DNA from: Bacillota bacterium
Lineage (GTDB): Bacteria > Bacillota > Clostridia > Acetivibrionales > DSM-27016
Assembly (NCBI GenBank): GCA_023390115.1
Contig: JAEWDM010000011.1
Coordinates: 35,999-99,998 of the forward strand
DNA length: 64,000 bases
Reading direction: 5' to 3'
Shown: positions 1 to 9,176 of the stretch, one piece after another
Numbering within the stretch: position 1 is the stretch's first letter
Layout: each line of letters opens with the position of its first letter
Program-made: the position numbers and the translations under genes
The notes under the pieces: model-generated
The model's input: the letters and a program-made list of their open reading frames with translations, nothing else
Told to the model about the DNA's origin: nothing
The model's database searches: none

Positions 1-31
1 ACCAGATAATATATTAAAAGGAGGAACAAAA

Positions 32-76
32 TTGAAAAATAATATTGCCAACTGTGGCAATTTCATTGTACCATAA
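32..76 (+). other. possible 14-codon leader ORF with hairpin
   Basis: A strong ribosome site (AAAGGAGG, 17-24) is followed 7 bases later by a TTG and 14 sense codons ending at TAA (76). Inside lies a hairpin ATTGCCA/TGGCAAT (44-50/55-61) with a four-base loop. It may be a real tiny peptide, a leader, or a remnant of something upstream of the window edge. There is no family support. Confidence 0.2.
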
Positions 77-147
77 TTTGCTTAGAAACAATGTTAAATT
101 TATATGACAAATTTATAAATTGTTAATAAAGCAAAGCTTAAAAATTA

Positions 148-177
148 TTGTAACTTCCATATAAAATTTGGTACAAT
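148..177 (+). promoter_or_regulatory. sigma-A-like promoter of galU
   Basis: TTGTAA (148-153) and TACAAT (172-177) are separated by 18 bases and lie about 50 bases before the galU start. The surrounding 1-225 region is AT-rich and holds no other gene I can support. Confidence 0.45.
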
Positions 178-225
178 GAATAGAAATATTTTTTAAAGAA
201 TTTAATATAAGGAAGTGTATGAGAC

Positions 226-1095
226 TTGAAGGTACGCAAAGCAATAATTCCGGCGGCAGGCCTGGGAACGAGATTTCTGCCTGCTACTAAGGCACAGCCC
301 AAGGAGATGCTGCCAATAGTTGACAAGCCCACAATTCAGTATATAGTAGAGGAGGCAATAGAATCAGGAATTAAGGATATAATGATAGTTACCGGAAGAG
401 GCAAAAGAGCTATTGAGGATCATTTTGACAAGTCATATGAGCTTGAGCAGGAGCTGATGAAAAAGGGAGATATGGACCTTCTGAATCTTGTGCAGGACAT
501 ATCAAATCTGGTAAATATTCATTATATAAGGCAAAAGGAGCCCAGAGGACTTGGACATGCAATACATTGCGCCAAAACCTTTATAGGCGACGAACCCTTT
601 GCGGTGCTGCTGGGGGATGATATTGTAGATTCACAGGTTCCTTGCTTAAAACAGCTTTTAGATGTATTTGACAGGTATCAGACCACTGTTGTTGGAGTAC
701 AGCATGTAGACTGGGAGGATGTATCGAAATACGGAATTATATCATGTTGGAAGGTTGAAGACAGAGTATACGGAATAACAGATATGATAGAAAAGCCTGA
801 TAGAGACAAGGCCCCTTCAAATGTGGCCATTTTGGGCAGATATATCATAACTCCCGGGATATTCCGGCATTTGGAGAACGCCTCTCCGGGAAAGGGAGGG
901 GAAATACAGCTTACCGATGCACTGAAGCATCTTATGGGCGAAGAAAAAATACATGCATATGACTTTATCGGGAACAGGTATGATGTGGGAAATAAGCTGG
1001 GGTTTGTAAAGGCGACTGTGGAATTCGGGCTTAAGCGCAAGGATTTAAAAGGTGAGCTTACAGAATACCTTAAAGGAATAGTTAAGGGCCTCTAA
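226..1095 (+). CDS. galU: UTP-glucose-1-phosphate uridylyltransferase
   Basis: Makes UDP-glucose from UTP and glucose-1-phosphate for cell-wall glycans and sugar nucleotide pathways in the cytosol. The 289-residue length is normal for bacterial GalU. The N-terminal nucleotidyltransferase signature (PAAGLGTRFLPATKA, residues 9-23) and KEMLPIVDKP motif are intact, as are the later FAVLLGDD and EKP motifs. Translation starts at TTG 226, with GGAAG at 211-215 10 bases upstream; the ATG at 219 is in another frame. It has its own promoter and converges on the HAD gene downstream, so it is probably monocistronic. Confidence 0.93.
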   Translation: MKVRKAIIPAAGLGTRFLPATKAQPKEMLPIVDKPTIQYIVEEAIESGIKDIMIVTGRGKRAIEDHFDKSYELEQELMKKGDMDLLNLVQDISNLVNIHYIRQKEPRGLGHAIHCAKTFIGDEPFAVLLGDDIVDSQVPCLKQLLDVFDRYQTTVVGVQHVDWEDVSKYGIISCWKVEDRVYGITDMIEKPDRDKAPSNVAILGRYIITPGIFRHLENASPGKGGEIQLTDALKHLMGEEKIHAYDFIGNRYDVGNKLGFVKATVEFGLKRKDLKGELTEYLKGIVKGL

Positions 1096-1132
1096 GCTGT
1101 GAATTTAAAAGCCAAAACGCACCGGAGGCTGT

Positions 1133-1819
1133 TTATTGTTCTTGCATGAGTATTTTGAAAAAGCTGCCGGCGTCGGTTAAATCCCGAAAAAGGTAATCGG
1201 GCTGGTTATCACAAAGCTCCTCATAGCTATGCCAGCCTGTTGCCACTGCAATGCTTTTTACCTTGAGCCTTTTTCCGCATTCTATGTCTCTGGGGGTATC
1301 TCCTATTATGTATATATCCTGATTTTTAAAATCAGCACGGAAGTGCTCTTTTGAATTCTGCACAGCCTGCCGGATAACCTTCCACCGCTCCATTTCTATG
1401 TCCCCGAAGCCTCCGACGGGAAAGTGCCGGTTCAAATTGTCTGCAGAAAGCTTTATTCTTGCCGCTTTTTCCATATTTCCCGTGCCCAGAGCATTGAAGA
1501 CATGCTTCATTTCGGAGATGGCCGAAAGCAGGAATGATATTCCCGGAGCCGTTATATCATAATTGAGTGAGGAGATATTTTCAGCAAGATACCCACAATA
1601 CTTTTCACAAAATGGGGAGGGGTCTTTATTTTCCATATCATGTACCGAAAAGACATCTTTTATAATTGTTCCGTCAATTGCTCCCGCCATATTAACAGTG
1701 CGGAAGGCCTCCTTTATTCCGTACATATCGAAGAAGGCTTTGTCCATAGCATCTTTTCCAAGCCCTCCGGCCTGTATAAGTGTGCCGTCTATATCCCATA
1801 CCAGAAGTATATTTCTCAT
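1133..1819 (-). CDS. HAD-superfamily phosphatase
   Basis: A haloacid-dehalogenase-like hydrolase of 228 residues. Motif I is DIDGTL with the two catalytic aspartates at residues 9 and 11, a helical cap follows, and motif IV appears as GDTPRDIECG near residue 175. This layout is typical of phosphoglycolate phosphatase/beta-phosphoglucomutase-like members, which hydrolyse small phosphate esters; the substrate cannot be read from sequence. It stands alone, convergent with galU and divergent from the decarboxylase gene at 1988. Confidence 0.8.
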   Translation of the reverse strand: MRNILLVWDIDGTLIQAGGLGKDAMDKAFFDMYGIKEAFRTVNMAGAIDGTIIKDVFSVHDMENKDPSPFCEKYCGYLAENISSLNYDITAPGISFLLSAISEMKHVFNALGTGNMEKAARIKLSADNLNRHFPVGGFGDIEMERWKVIRQAVQNSKEHFRADFKNQDIYIIGDTPRDIECGKRLKVKSIAVATGWHSYEELCDNQPDYLFRDLTDAGSFFKILMQEQ

Positions 1820-1987
1820 GCTTCACCTCATTTGCAGATTATATAAGAATGCATTGATTAAAAGTCCAAAATACATTTTTCTATAAGCATTATATATCAA
1901 CGCTTTATAAATATCCATTATTATAGCTTTATTACATTTGATATTTATGATAAAATTCAGGTAAGAAAAAATTTCGGAGGGTGGCTT

Positions 1988-3403
1988 TTGAATACTCCCA
2001 TATACAATGCGGCAATGAAATATTCATGCTCTGATCCCGTGCCCTTCCACATGCCGGGACACAAGCTGGGAGCGGGGCTGCCGGGAGGATTTGCAAGCAA
2101 TATGCCTCTTTTGGACTTGACGGAAATACCCGGTACCGACAATCTTCACAATGCGAGCGGGATTATCCTGAAAGCACAGGAATTAGCAGCACAAGCCTTT
2201 GGCGCTGATGAAACCTTTTTCCTTGTAAATGGCTCTACCTGTGGAATACATGCTGCTATTGCCACTGTCTGCAGTCCGGGGGACAAGCTTATTGTATCAA
2301 GGGACTGCCATAAATCGGTGTTGAATGCAATGATCCTTTTCGGGGTGAGGCCCGTATATATAAAACCTGAGTTTGACAGGCTGTGCGGTATTTCCGCCGC
2401 TATGCTTCCCGGGAATGTGAAGGAGGCGCTGAGGCTGCATCCGGATGCAGCCGGGGTGCTTATTACGAGGCCCAACTACTATGGAGTATGCTCCGATATA
2501 GAGGCAATAGCAAATATAGTGCATTCATACGGAAGGATACTTGCAGTAGACGAGGCACATGGGGCACATCTGGCTTTTGCTCCGTGCCTTCCCGTATGCG
2601 CCATGGAGGCAGGCGCCGATATTTGTGTGCAGAGCGCGCATAAGACCTTGCCCGCGATCACGCAGGGAGCATACCTGCATGTAAAGGGGGACAGGATTGA
2701 CAGGGACAGGCTCAGGTTCAACCTTGCGCTTCTCCAGACAAGCAGTCCGTCATATGTAATTATGTCATCCCTTGATGTGGCAAGGGAAATAATGCATACG
2801 GGTGCCCCGTTTCTCATGGAGGGCGTTGTCGACAGGGTAAGCAGGCTTCATTGCCTTATCAAGGGGCTTGAGGGTATGTCCTTCATTACGGAGGATATGC
2901 TGGAGTATGGCAAAAAAGACCCTACCCGGATTGTAATAAACATGAGGGGCTTAGGGAAAACGGGATTTGACGCGGGTGAAATTTTAAGATGCAGCTATAA
3001 TATTCAGGTGGAAATGGCTGATTTTTACAACATCGTATGCATAGCAACAGCGGCTGACAGGTGGGAGTACTACGAAAGGCTGTATTGCGCACTTAAGGAT
3101 ATGAACTATAAATTTAAGGATTTACCCGCTTTGGCCGATACAAATATAACTGAAATAATTATTCCTCCTCAGAAAATGGAGCCGGCCGAGGTCATGCGCA
3201 AAAAAACTGTAAGGGCAGCCCTGCATGAAGCTGCCGGTAAGGTCTGTGCATGTGCTGTAACCCCATATCCTCCGGGTGTGCCTGTAATTTGCCCCGGAGA
3301 AGTATTTGTGAAGGAGGCTGTTGAATATATATATAATATAATGAGCAGCGGCGGAATTGTTAACGGACTGAGTGAAAAATATGAGGTAAGTGTTGTTGAA
3401 TAA
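1988..3403 (+). CDS. yaaO: Orn/Lys/Arg decarboxylase-family PLP enzyme (YaaO-like)
   Basis: Fold-type I PLP enzyme of the Orn/Lys/Arg decarboxylase family, 471 residues, matching the short Gram-positive YaaO/SpeA-like form rather than the 700-residue enterobacterial decarboxylases. Visible are the N-terminal PFHMPGHK motif, the Asp-Glu-Ala-His cofactor motif (DEAHGAH) and the Schiff-base lysine in SAHKTLPA, plus a separate C-terminal domain. Start is TTG 1988 with CGGAGGG ten bases upstream. It lies just upstream of tmk, the same order as in Bacillus subtilis (yaaO-tmk), which supports the name. The likely product is a polyamine precursor (agmatine or cadaverine); substrate is unproven. Confidence 0.85.
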   Translation: MNTPIYNAAMKYSCSDPVPFHMPGHKLGAGLPGGFASNMPLLDLTEIPGTDNLHNASGIILKAQELAAQAFGADETFFLVNGSTCGIHAAIATVCSPGDKLIVSRDCHKSVLNAMILFGVRPVYIKPEFDRLCGISAAMLPGNVKEALRLHPDAAGVLITRPNYYGVCSDIEAIANIVHSYGRILAVDEAHGAHLAFAPCLPVCAMEAGADICVQSAHKTLPAITQGAYLHVKGDRIDRDRLRFNLALLQTSSPSYVIMSSLDVAREIMHTGAPFLMEGVVDRVSRLHCLIKGLEGMSFITEDMLEYGKKDPTRIVINMRGLGKTGFDAGEILRCSYNIQVEMADFYNIVCIATAADRWEYYERLYCALKDMNYKFKDLPALADTNITEIIIPPQKMEPAEVMRKKTVRAALHEAAGKVCACAVTPYPPGVPVICPGEVFVKEAVEYIYNIMSSGGIVNGLSEKYEVSVVE

Positions 3404-3461
3404 TATGCTATAATTATTATGCATAATAATGCAAATGCACATGCACTTTTGGGGGAATATT

Positions 3462-4082
3462 ATGAAAAAGGGCTTGTTTATAACTGTAGAGGGCATGGAT
3501 GGCTCCGGAAAAACAACCCAGATTGGATTGATGAGTTCGTACTTAAAGGATAAGGGCTATGAGGTTGTTTTAACGAGAGAGCCCGGTGGTACAATAATAG
3601 GTGAGAAGATACGTAATATAATACTTGATCCTCAGAACTCCGGTATGTGCGATGCCGCGGAAATGCTTTTGTATGCTTCTGCCAGGGCGCAGCTTGTAGG
3701 GGAAGTTATAAAGCCTTCGGTGGACAGTGGCAAAATCGTAATATGTGACAGGTTTGCGGATTCGAGCTATGTGTATCAGGGATTTGGAAGAGGCATTGAT
3801 TTTAAGGTTATAGAGGATGCAAACAGAGCGGCACTTGATGGTATTTCGCCCGATATCACCATATTTTTGGATATAAGGCCCGAGCTTGCACTTGGAAGAA
3901 GGCTTGCCGCCACAGGGGCCGACAGGATAGAAAATGAGAAGATAGAGTTCCACCTGAGGGTTTACTCCGGATATAAAAAGCTGGCTTCACTGTACTGTGA
4001 CAGGATTAAATCCGTTGAGAGCAGCAGGAGTATAGAGGATATTGCACAGGATATAAGGAGACTGCTGGATGGACTTCTTTAA
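3462..4082 (+). CDS. tmk: thymidylate kinase
   Basis: Phosphorylates dTMP to dTDP for DNA synthesis. The 206-residue protein has the P-loop GMDGSGKTTQ near the N-terminus, the DRF motif (CDRFADSSYVYQG) and the REPGGT substrate motif, all standard for TMPK. I place the start at ATG 3462, behind GGGGGAA (3451-3457); an upstream in-frame ATG at 3429 would add a non-conserved tail. It opens the tmk-yaaQ-yaaR-holB-yaaT replication/signalling cluster. Confidence 0.95.
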   Translation: MKKGLFITVEGMDGSGKTTQIGLMSSYLKDKGYEVVLTREPGGTIIGEKIRNIILDPQNSGMCDAAEMLLYASARAQLVGEVIKPSVDSGKIVICDRFADSSYVYQGFGRGIDFKVIEDANRAALDGISPDITIFLDIRPELALGRRLAATGADRIENEKIEFHLRVYSGYKKLASLYCDRIKSVESSRSIEDIAQDIRRLLDGLL

Positions 4083-4131
4083 AGATGCAGATTGAGTAAT
4101 TATTCTAAAAGAAAGGCTGGTGTTGTTTGCC

Positions 4132-4461
4132 ATGAAACTTGTTTTTGCTGTTATCCATGACGAGGACGGGCATAAGGTAATGGATGAGCTTAATAAGAAT
4201 GGGTTCAGTGTGACTAAGCTTTGTTCTACGGGAGGATTCTTAAGGTCGGGAAACACAACCCTTTTAACGGGGGTTGAGGAGGACAAGGTCAATGATGTAA
4301 TAGCCATCATAGAAAAGAAATCAAAGAGCAGAAAGCAGGTTATTAACTCCTCCATGCCTCCCAACGGAATGAACGGCATGTTTATGCCGTATCCTGTAGA
4401 GGTGGTGGTAGGAGGAGCAACTGTTTTTGTACTGGATGTTGAAAGGTTTGAAAAGGTGTAG
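4132..4461 (+). CDS. darA: c-di-AMP-binding PII-like protein DarA/PstA
   Basis: Small PII-like trimer protein (YaaQ family) that binds cyclic di-AMP. The family signature TKLCSTGGFLRSGNTTLLTG is present near the N-terminus and the C-terminal VGGATVFVLDVE strand is intact; 109 residues is the usual size. By family alignment the start is ATG 4132 (MKLVFAV); GTG 4120 and TTG 4123 in the same frame sit closer to GAAAGG (4111-4116) and cannot be excluded. It lies between tmk and yaaR as in Bacillus. Confidence 0.9.
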   Translation: MKLVFAVIHDEDGHKVMDELNKNGFSVTKLCSTGGFLRSGNTTLLTGVEEDKVNDVIAIIEKKSKSRKQVINSSMPPNGMNGMFMPYPVEVVVGGATVFVLDVERFEKV

Positions 4462-4513
4462 CGGGGGTCTCCTTGCAATATGTTCAAACAAATATGTGTA
4501 GGATGTGAGTTTT

Positions 4514-4966
4514 ATGAAGGTAGGCGAAAACCTTGGCAAGTCTTCCGGTATAGTGGGAACTGTAGCTAAGGAGGAGAAAAAGGTTCCAAATAGCAGGGAA
4601 TCGGCTTTTCAAAGCCAGATAAGGCGTATTGAAGGTCAGGATCATGAAGAGAGGATCCGGGAGTTGGCCTCAAAAATCGCGGAGCAGGGAGAAAAACTAG
4701 GCAAGAAGGTTGATATAAGGGAATTAAAGGTATATAAAAAGCTTATTTCCGAGTTTTTAGATGAAGCTGTGAACAACTCCCGTAAGTTTTCAAAGGAAAG
4801 CTTTTTAGACAGAAGGGGAAGGTTCAAGGTCTATGCAACGGTTAAAAAAATAAATTCCGAGCTTGAGGAACTTACCGAGCAGGTGTTGAAGGAAGAAAAG
4901 GATAATATAAAGATATTGCAGAGAATTGATGATATACGAGGCTTGATAATGGACCTGACCATATAG
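4514..4966 (+). CDS. yaaR: YaaR family protein (DUF327)
   Basis: A 150-residue, highly charged, mostly helical protein of the YaaR family, whose function is unknown. Recognised by the central block VDIRELKVYKKLISEFLDEA followed by the RRGRFKVYATVKKIN segment and by its place between the DarA and holB genes, an order shared with Bacillus. Start ATG 4514 is favoured over an in-frame GTG at 4505. A short gap follows before holB. Confidence 0.8.
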   Translation: MKVGENLGKSSGIVGTVAKEEKKVPNSRESAFQSQIRRIEGQDHEERIRELASKIAEQGEKLGKKVDIRELKVYKKLISEFLDEAVNNSRKFSKESFLDRRGRFKVYATVKKINSELEELTEQVLKEEKDNIKILQRIDDIRGLIMDLTI

Positions 4967-5057
4967 CGACAGGTCCATTATCATAAACATTTGTATGGTG
5001 AAAGCAGCCGGGGCATCAGCCGGAGTGCGTCATACAATAGCTTATGAGGTGTTTAAA

Positions 5058-6050
5058 TTGAGCTTTAACAATATAAAGGGCCAAAGAGAAGTGATTAACG
5101 GACTAGCTTCTTCAATAAAAAATGACAGGGTAGCACACGCATATGTCTTTACCGGTCCCAAGGGAATAGGAAAAAGAACGGTGGCAAGGCTTTTTGCCGG
5201 AACGCTTCTTTGCACCTGCAGGACGGATATGGAAAGCTGCGGGAATTGTCCGTCCTGCGGCACCTATATAGAGGGATCCAATCCTGACTTTTTTGTTATT
5301 GAGCAGGAGAAGTCCGCGATAGGAATAGAGGAGATACGCGGCATCCAGAGCAGCATACTTGTAAAGCCTCTGTACTCTGAAAGGAAGGTTTATCTTATTG
5401 CCGATGCCGAAAATATGACGGTGCAGGCTCAGAACTGCCTGCTTAAAATACTTGAGGAGCCCCCGGCCTACGCGGTTATAATACTTACTGCATCCAATTA
5501 TAAGGCGCTTATGGAGACTATACGGTCAAGAACCCTGCGATATAACTTCAGGAAGAATACGCCAAGCGAGGTAAGGACCGTATTGGCGGACAGGCTTGGA
5601 GAGAATAATCCAAGGCTTGACTTTCTGGCCTCTTATGCAGACGGTGTAATAGGGGCCGCTCTTCAAATAGCAGACTCGGAGGAATTTGCGTCCCTGAGGG
5701 ATTCCGCGATGGATATTTTTATGAAGCTTTCCGTAAAAGCTTCTCTTTCAGATGTCTTCCGGGCGTATGATTTTTTTGAAAGCAATAAGGAGAGTGCCGA
5801 CATAATTTTTGACGCAATGCTGCTGTTTTGCAGAGATTTGCTGGTGTTTAAAAATACCGGAAAAGAAAAGATGTTGATTAATTCGGACAAAAGGGATATC
5901 ATATTGAATAGTGCATATAAGTTTACGTCTCAAAAGCTGGTAAACAGTATTGAGGAAATAGAAAAGGCACGTAGAAGCATAGCTCAGAATGCAAGCTTTC
6001 AGCTATCCGTGGAAGTAATGCTTATGAGGCTGCAGGAGGAATACAATTAA
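5058..6050 (+). CDS. holB: DNA polymerase III subunit delta'
   Basis: Clamp-loader subunit of the replicative polymerase. An AAA+ core is visible: Walker A GPKGIGKRT, a four-cysteine zinc module (C-T-C...C-x-x-C-x-x-C), and the SRC-like position reading SRTLRYNF. The 330-residue length fits. I choose TTG 5058 (SFNNIKGQ) with GAGGTG at 5045-5050; the frame stays open up to 4995 but the added residues do not resemble the family. Its stop overlaps the ATG of the next gene (TAATG at 6048-6052), indicating translational coupling. Confidence 0.92.
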   Translation: MSFNNIKGQREVINGLASSIKNDRVAHAYVFTGPKGIGKRTVARLFAGTLLCTCRTDMESCGNCPSCGTYIEGSNPDFFVIEQEKSAIGIEEIRGIQSSILVKPLYSERKVYLIADAENMTVQAQNCLLKILEEPPAYAVIILTASNYKALMETIRSRTLRYNFRKNTPSEVRTVLADRLGENNPRLDFLASYADGVIGAALQIADSEEFASLRDSAMDIFMKLSVKASLSDVFRAYDFFESNKESADIIFDAMLLFCRDLLVFKNTGKEKMLINSDKRDIILNSAYKFTSQKLVNSIEEIEKARRSIAQNASFQLSVEVMLMRLQEEYN

Positions 6051-6919
6051 TGGTAAAGGTAGTGGGCGTAAGATTTAAGAAGGCGGGGAAGATATACTAT
6101 TTTGACCCCGGAGACTTTGAAATACAGTTAAATTCAAATGTAATAGTCGAAACGGCAAGAGGTATAGAATTTGGACTTGTGGTCGTGCCTAACAGGGATG
6201 TGCCGGACGAAGAAATAGTTGCTCCTCTTAAAAAGGTAATCAGAATTGCCACGGAGGAGGACAGAAAGCACGCCGAGGATAATGACAGAAGGGAAAAAGA
6301 AGCATTTGACATATGCCTGCAGAAGATAAGGGCTCACAATTTGAATATGAAATTAATAGATGTGGAATATACCTTTGACAACAACAAGGTATTATTTTAC
6401 TTTACAGCCGATGGAAGGGTGGATTTCAGAGAGCTGGTAAAGGATCTGGCCGCGGTTTTCAAAACCAGAATAGAGCTCAGGCAAATAGGTGTAAGAGATG
6501 AGTCAAAGATGATGGGCGGGATAGGAATTTGCGGGAGAGTGCTTTGCTGCAAATCCTTTCTCGGAGAATTTCAGCCGGTATCTATAAAAATGGCCAAGGA
6601 GCAGGGGCTTTCATTAAATCCCACCAAAATCTCAGGTACCTGCGGCAGGCTGATGTGCTGCCTTAAATATGAGCAGGACGCCTATGATGAAATACTGAGG
6701 AGAGTGCCTAAGGTGGGAGCTATCGTGGAAACACCCGAGGGGCATGGAACGGTGATGGCGGTGAGCCTGCTTAAGGAAATGCTTAAGGTAAAGCTGGACA
6801 AGGTCAATGAGACGGATTTGAAGGTGTATAGTTCAAGTGAGGTAAAGGTAATAAAGGATGTTGCCCGCGAGGATGACGGGGATATAGATATTGAGGTTCT
6901 AAAGCAGTTGGAGGACTAA
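6050..6919 (+). CDS. ricT: RicT / YaaT stage 0 sporulation protein
   Basis: PSP1-domain protein; in Bacillus RicT forms the RicA-RicF-RicT (Y) complex that carries iron-sulfur clusters and affects RNase Y-dependent mRNA processing, sporulation and biofilm. The cysteine-rich core GICGRVLCC...CGRLMCCLKYEQ near residues 155-205 is complete. Length 289 is normal. Start codon overlaps the holB stop, with an AGGAGG site inside holB. No terminator is obvious directly after it. Confidence 0.92.
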   Translation: MVKVVGVRFKKAGKIYYFDPGDFEIQLNSNVIVETARGIEFGLVVVPNRDVPDEEIVAPLKKVIRIATEEDRKHAEDNDRREKEAFDICLQKIRAHNLNMKLIDVEYTFDNNKVLFYFTADGRVDFRELVKDLAAVFKTRIELRQIGVRDESKMMGGIGICGRVLCCKSFLGEFQPVSIKMAKEQGLSLNPTKISGTCGRLMCCLKYEQDAYDEILRRVPKVGAIVETPEGHGTVMAVSLLKEMLKVKLDKVNETDLKVYSSSEVKVIKDVAREDDGDIDIEVLKQLED

Positions 6920-7081
6920 ATAATTAGCTTGACTGCCCGATATTTTAAAAACCATTAAAAAATAAAAAAAAGGTTTTCATATTAAAGCTTTAATGATAAA
7001 ATAGTAGCGGTAATTAAAAGTTTTTTATTATACAAAAAAATACCAGCAGTATCAGTAATCCTTTAAGGAGGTGTTGTTATA

Positions 7082-7252
7082 ATGGCATACGTTATAAATG
7101 AAGCCTGCATTGCTTGCGGTGCATGTGAGTCCGAATGTCCCGTATCATGTATTTCGGCGGGGGACAATGCATATGTTATTGATGAGGGTGTGTGCATAGA
7201 CTGCGGATCATGTGCTAATGTCTGTCCGGTTGATGCTCCTCAGCAGAAATAA
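7082..7252 (+). CDS. 2[4Fe-4S] clostridial-type ferredoxin
   Basis: A 56-residue ferredoxin with two CxxCxxCxxxCP motifs (first from CIACGACESECP, second from CIDCGSCANVCP), each set binding a [4Fe-4S] cluster together. It is a soluble low-potential electron carrier of the type used by hydrogenases, PFOR and nitrogenase reductase. AAGGAGGTG lies 9 bases before ATG 7082. It is monocistronic: a strong hairpin terminator follows at 7268. It sits where Bacillus has yabA. Confidence 0.95.
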   Translation: MAYVINEACIACGACESECPVSCISAGDNAYVIDEGVCIDCGSCANVCPVDAPQQK

Positions 7253-7267
7253 TTATATCACCAAAGG

Positions 7268-7302
7268 GGTCAGGTAGGAATTAATCTTACTTGGCCTTTT
7301 TT
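7268..7302 (+). terminator. terminator after ferredoxin
   Basis: An 11-bp stem (7268-7278 with 7286-7296, some G-U pairs) closes a 7-base loop and is followed by six T (7297-7302). Confidence 0.85.
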
Positions 7303-7348
7303 ACATGGATATAAAAGCTTTAAATAAATCAGGATTGGTGTTTTAAGC

Positions 7349-8101
7349 TTGAATATAGAATTGCTTGAGAATGAACGAATTGATGATCTGCAGTACGGGG
7401 GTCTTAAAATAATACAGAAAACAAAAGGCTTTTGCTTTGGGGTGGATGCCGTGCTTCTTGCCAGCTTTGCTGATGTTAAGAGGAATGACAGAGTGGCCGA
7501 CTTAGGGACAGGCACCGGCATAATATCCATACTCCTTGCGGGGAAGACTCAGGCAAAATGCCTTTCGGGCCTTGAAATACAGCCGGAAATGTCTGAAATG
7601 GCTGAAAGAAGTATTTTGCTTAATAGCCTTCAGGACAGAGTAAGAATAATATGCGGCGATATAAAGAAAAGCCGTGAATTCTTTGCTCCCTCCAGCATTG
7701 ACGTGGTAGTGAGCAATCCTCCTTACATGAGTAAGGGAGGGGGCCTGGTAAACCCTAATGATGCAAAGGCAATATCGCGCCATGAAATTATGTGCACGCT
7801 TGAGGACGTAATAGCGGCAGGGAGTGGAATGCTGGTGCCGGGAGGACAGCTTGCCATGGTTCACAGGCCTGAGAGGCTTGTGGATATAGTTTTCCTTATG
7901 AGAAATTACAATATAGAGCCTAAGTATATAAGATTTGTCCACCCGTCACCTTACAAAAAGGCCAACCTTATACTCATAAAAGGGACCCGGGGAGGACGGC
8001 CGCAGCTCAAAATGATGGAGCCCCTGTATATTTATGATGAAAACGGCAGGTACTCAAGGGAAATTAATGAGATTTATTGCAGAGACGAGGTGAAGAAATG
8101 A
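7349..8101 (+). CDS. yabB: tRNA1(Val) (adenine-37-N6)-methyltransferase-like protein (YabB)
   Basis: Class I SAM-dependent methyltransferase of the YfiC/TrmN6 family, 250 residues. The SAM-binding motif DLGTGTGIISILLA is clear and the catalytic NPPY motif (SNPPYMSKGG) marks an N6-adenine or N5-glutamine methyltransferase. The gene lies directly upstream of rsmI, overlapping it by four bases, as yabB-yabC do in Bacillus. The likely target is A37 of tRNA1(Val); this is inferred from family. Start TTG 7349. Confidence 0.85.
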   Translation: MNIELLENERIDDLQYGGLKIIQKTKGFCFGVDAVLLASFADVKRNDRVADLGTGTGIISILLAGKTQAKCLSGLEIQPEMSEMAERSILLNSLQDRVRIICGDIKKSREFFAPSSIDVVVSNPPYMSKGGGLVNPNDAKAISRHEIMCTLEDVIAAGSGMLVPGGQLAMVHRPERLVDIVFLMRNYNIEPKYIRFVHPSPYKKANLILIKGTRGGRPQLKMMEPLYIYDENGRYSREINEIYCRDEVKK

Positions 8102-8967
8102 GTGAAGGCACAATAAATAGTGGCACAATAAGCGGCGGCACATTATATCTTGTAGCAACGCCGATAGGAAATCTTGAAGATATTACTATCAGGGCTTTAA
8201 ACATTCTTAAAGAGGTGGATTTGATAGCCGCGGAGGATACAAGAGAGGCAATGAAGCTGCTTAATCATTTCGATATAAGAAAGCCCATGGTAAGCTATTA
8301 TGAGCATAATAAGGCCGAAAAGGGAAATTATCTGGTTCGGCTGCTTCTTGAGGGAAAGGATATTGCGGTGGTATCAGACGCGGGAACTCCGGGGATATCC
8401 GATCCGGGCGAGGACCTGGTCAGGCTGGCTATGCAGAGCAATATAAAGGTGAGCATGGCTCCGGGGCCTGTTGCCGCAATTATGGGGCTGGTATTGTCGG
8501 GAATGCCGACGGGACGCTTTGTATTTGAAGGCTTTCTGCCAATGAATAAAAAGCAGAGAAAGCAAAGGATTTCCGCTTTGAAGGAAGAGATCAGAACAAT
8601 AATTTTATATGAGGCCCCTCATAAATTGACGTATACCCTAAATGACTTATATGAAGCTCTGGGGGATAGAAATATAACCATTGCAAGAGAGCTGACAAAG
8701 AGATATGAAGAGATTTTCAACTGTACGCTGTCCCAGGCCATGGATAAATATTCCGCCACCTCTCCGAGGGGCGAATTTGTTCTTATACTTGAGGGTACCG
8801 ATGCTTTTGAGCTTGACCGGGAGGAAAAAAGGAAGTGGGAGAACATTAGCATAAAAGAGCATGTGGATATTTATATATCCGGCGGAATGGATAAGAAGGA
8901 TGCCATTAAGAAGGCCGCAGACGACAGGGGCCTGAGCAAAAGGGATGTTTACAATGCCTTGCTCTAA
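8098..8967 (+). CDS. rsmI: 16S rRNA (cytidine-1402-2'-O)-methyltransferase
   Basis: RsmI (YraL/YabC) of the tetrapyrrole-methylase fold; it 2'-O-methylates C1402 in the decoding centre. Seen: LYLVATPIGNLEDIT near the start, AAEDTR, VSDAGTPGISDPG and the ALYEAPHKL-type segment. Length is 289 from ATG 8098, which follows GAGGTG (8087-8092) and overlaps the yabB stop. A strong bidirectional hairpin follows. Confidence 0.93.
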   Translation: MSEGTINSGTISGGTLYLVATPIGNLEDITIRALNILKEVDLIAAEDTREAMKLLNHFDIRKPMVSYYEHNKAEKGNYLVRLLLEGKDIAVVSDAGTPGISDPGEDLVRLAMQSNIKVSMAPGPVAAIMGLVLSGMPTGRFVFEGFLPMNKKQRKQRISALKEEIRTIILYEAPHKLTYTLNDLYEALGDRNITIARELTKRYEEIFNCTLSQAMDKYSATSPRGEFVLILEGTDAFELDREEKRKWENISIKEHVDIYISGGMDKKDAIKKAADDRGLSKRDVYNALL

Positions 8968-8996
8968 GAACAGGCAGGCGTAAAAGGAAGATTTTT

Positions 8997-9044
8997 AATA
9001 TTAAAAGACGGCCTTTTATTTTTAAAAGGCCGTCTTTTAATATT
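8997..9044. terminator. bidirectional terminator between rsmI and abrB
   Basis: A perfect 22-bp inverted repeat (8997-9018 and 9023-9044) around a TTTT loop, with A- and T-rich flanks on both sides, so it can stop rsmI on the plus strand and abrB on the minus strand. Confidence 0.9.
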
Positions 9045-9176
9045 TTAAGTCCTGTCTATTATGTCTTGTGCCTTGCAATAGAATGCTTTTTCGGCAATCA
9101 AGGAGCCTTAAATGGCGATTGCGGCACATAAGTGCAGCTACCTTAAATTGCGGGAAATTTGCCGTATTAAAAAGCA

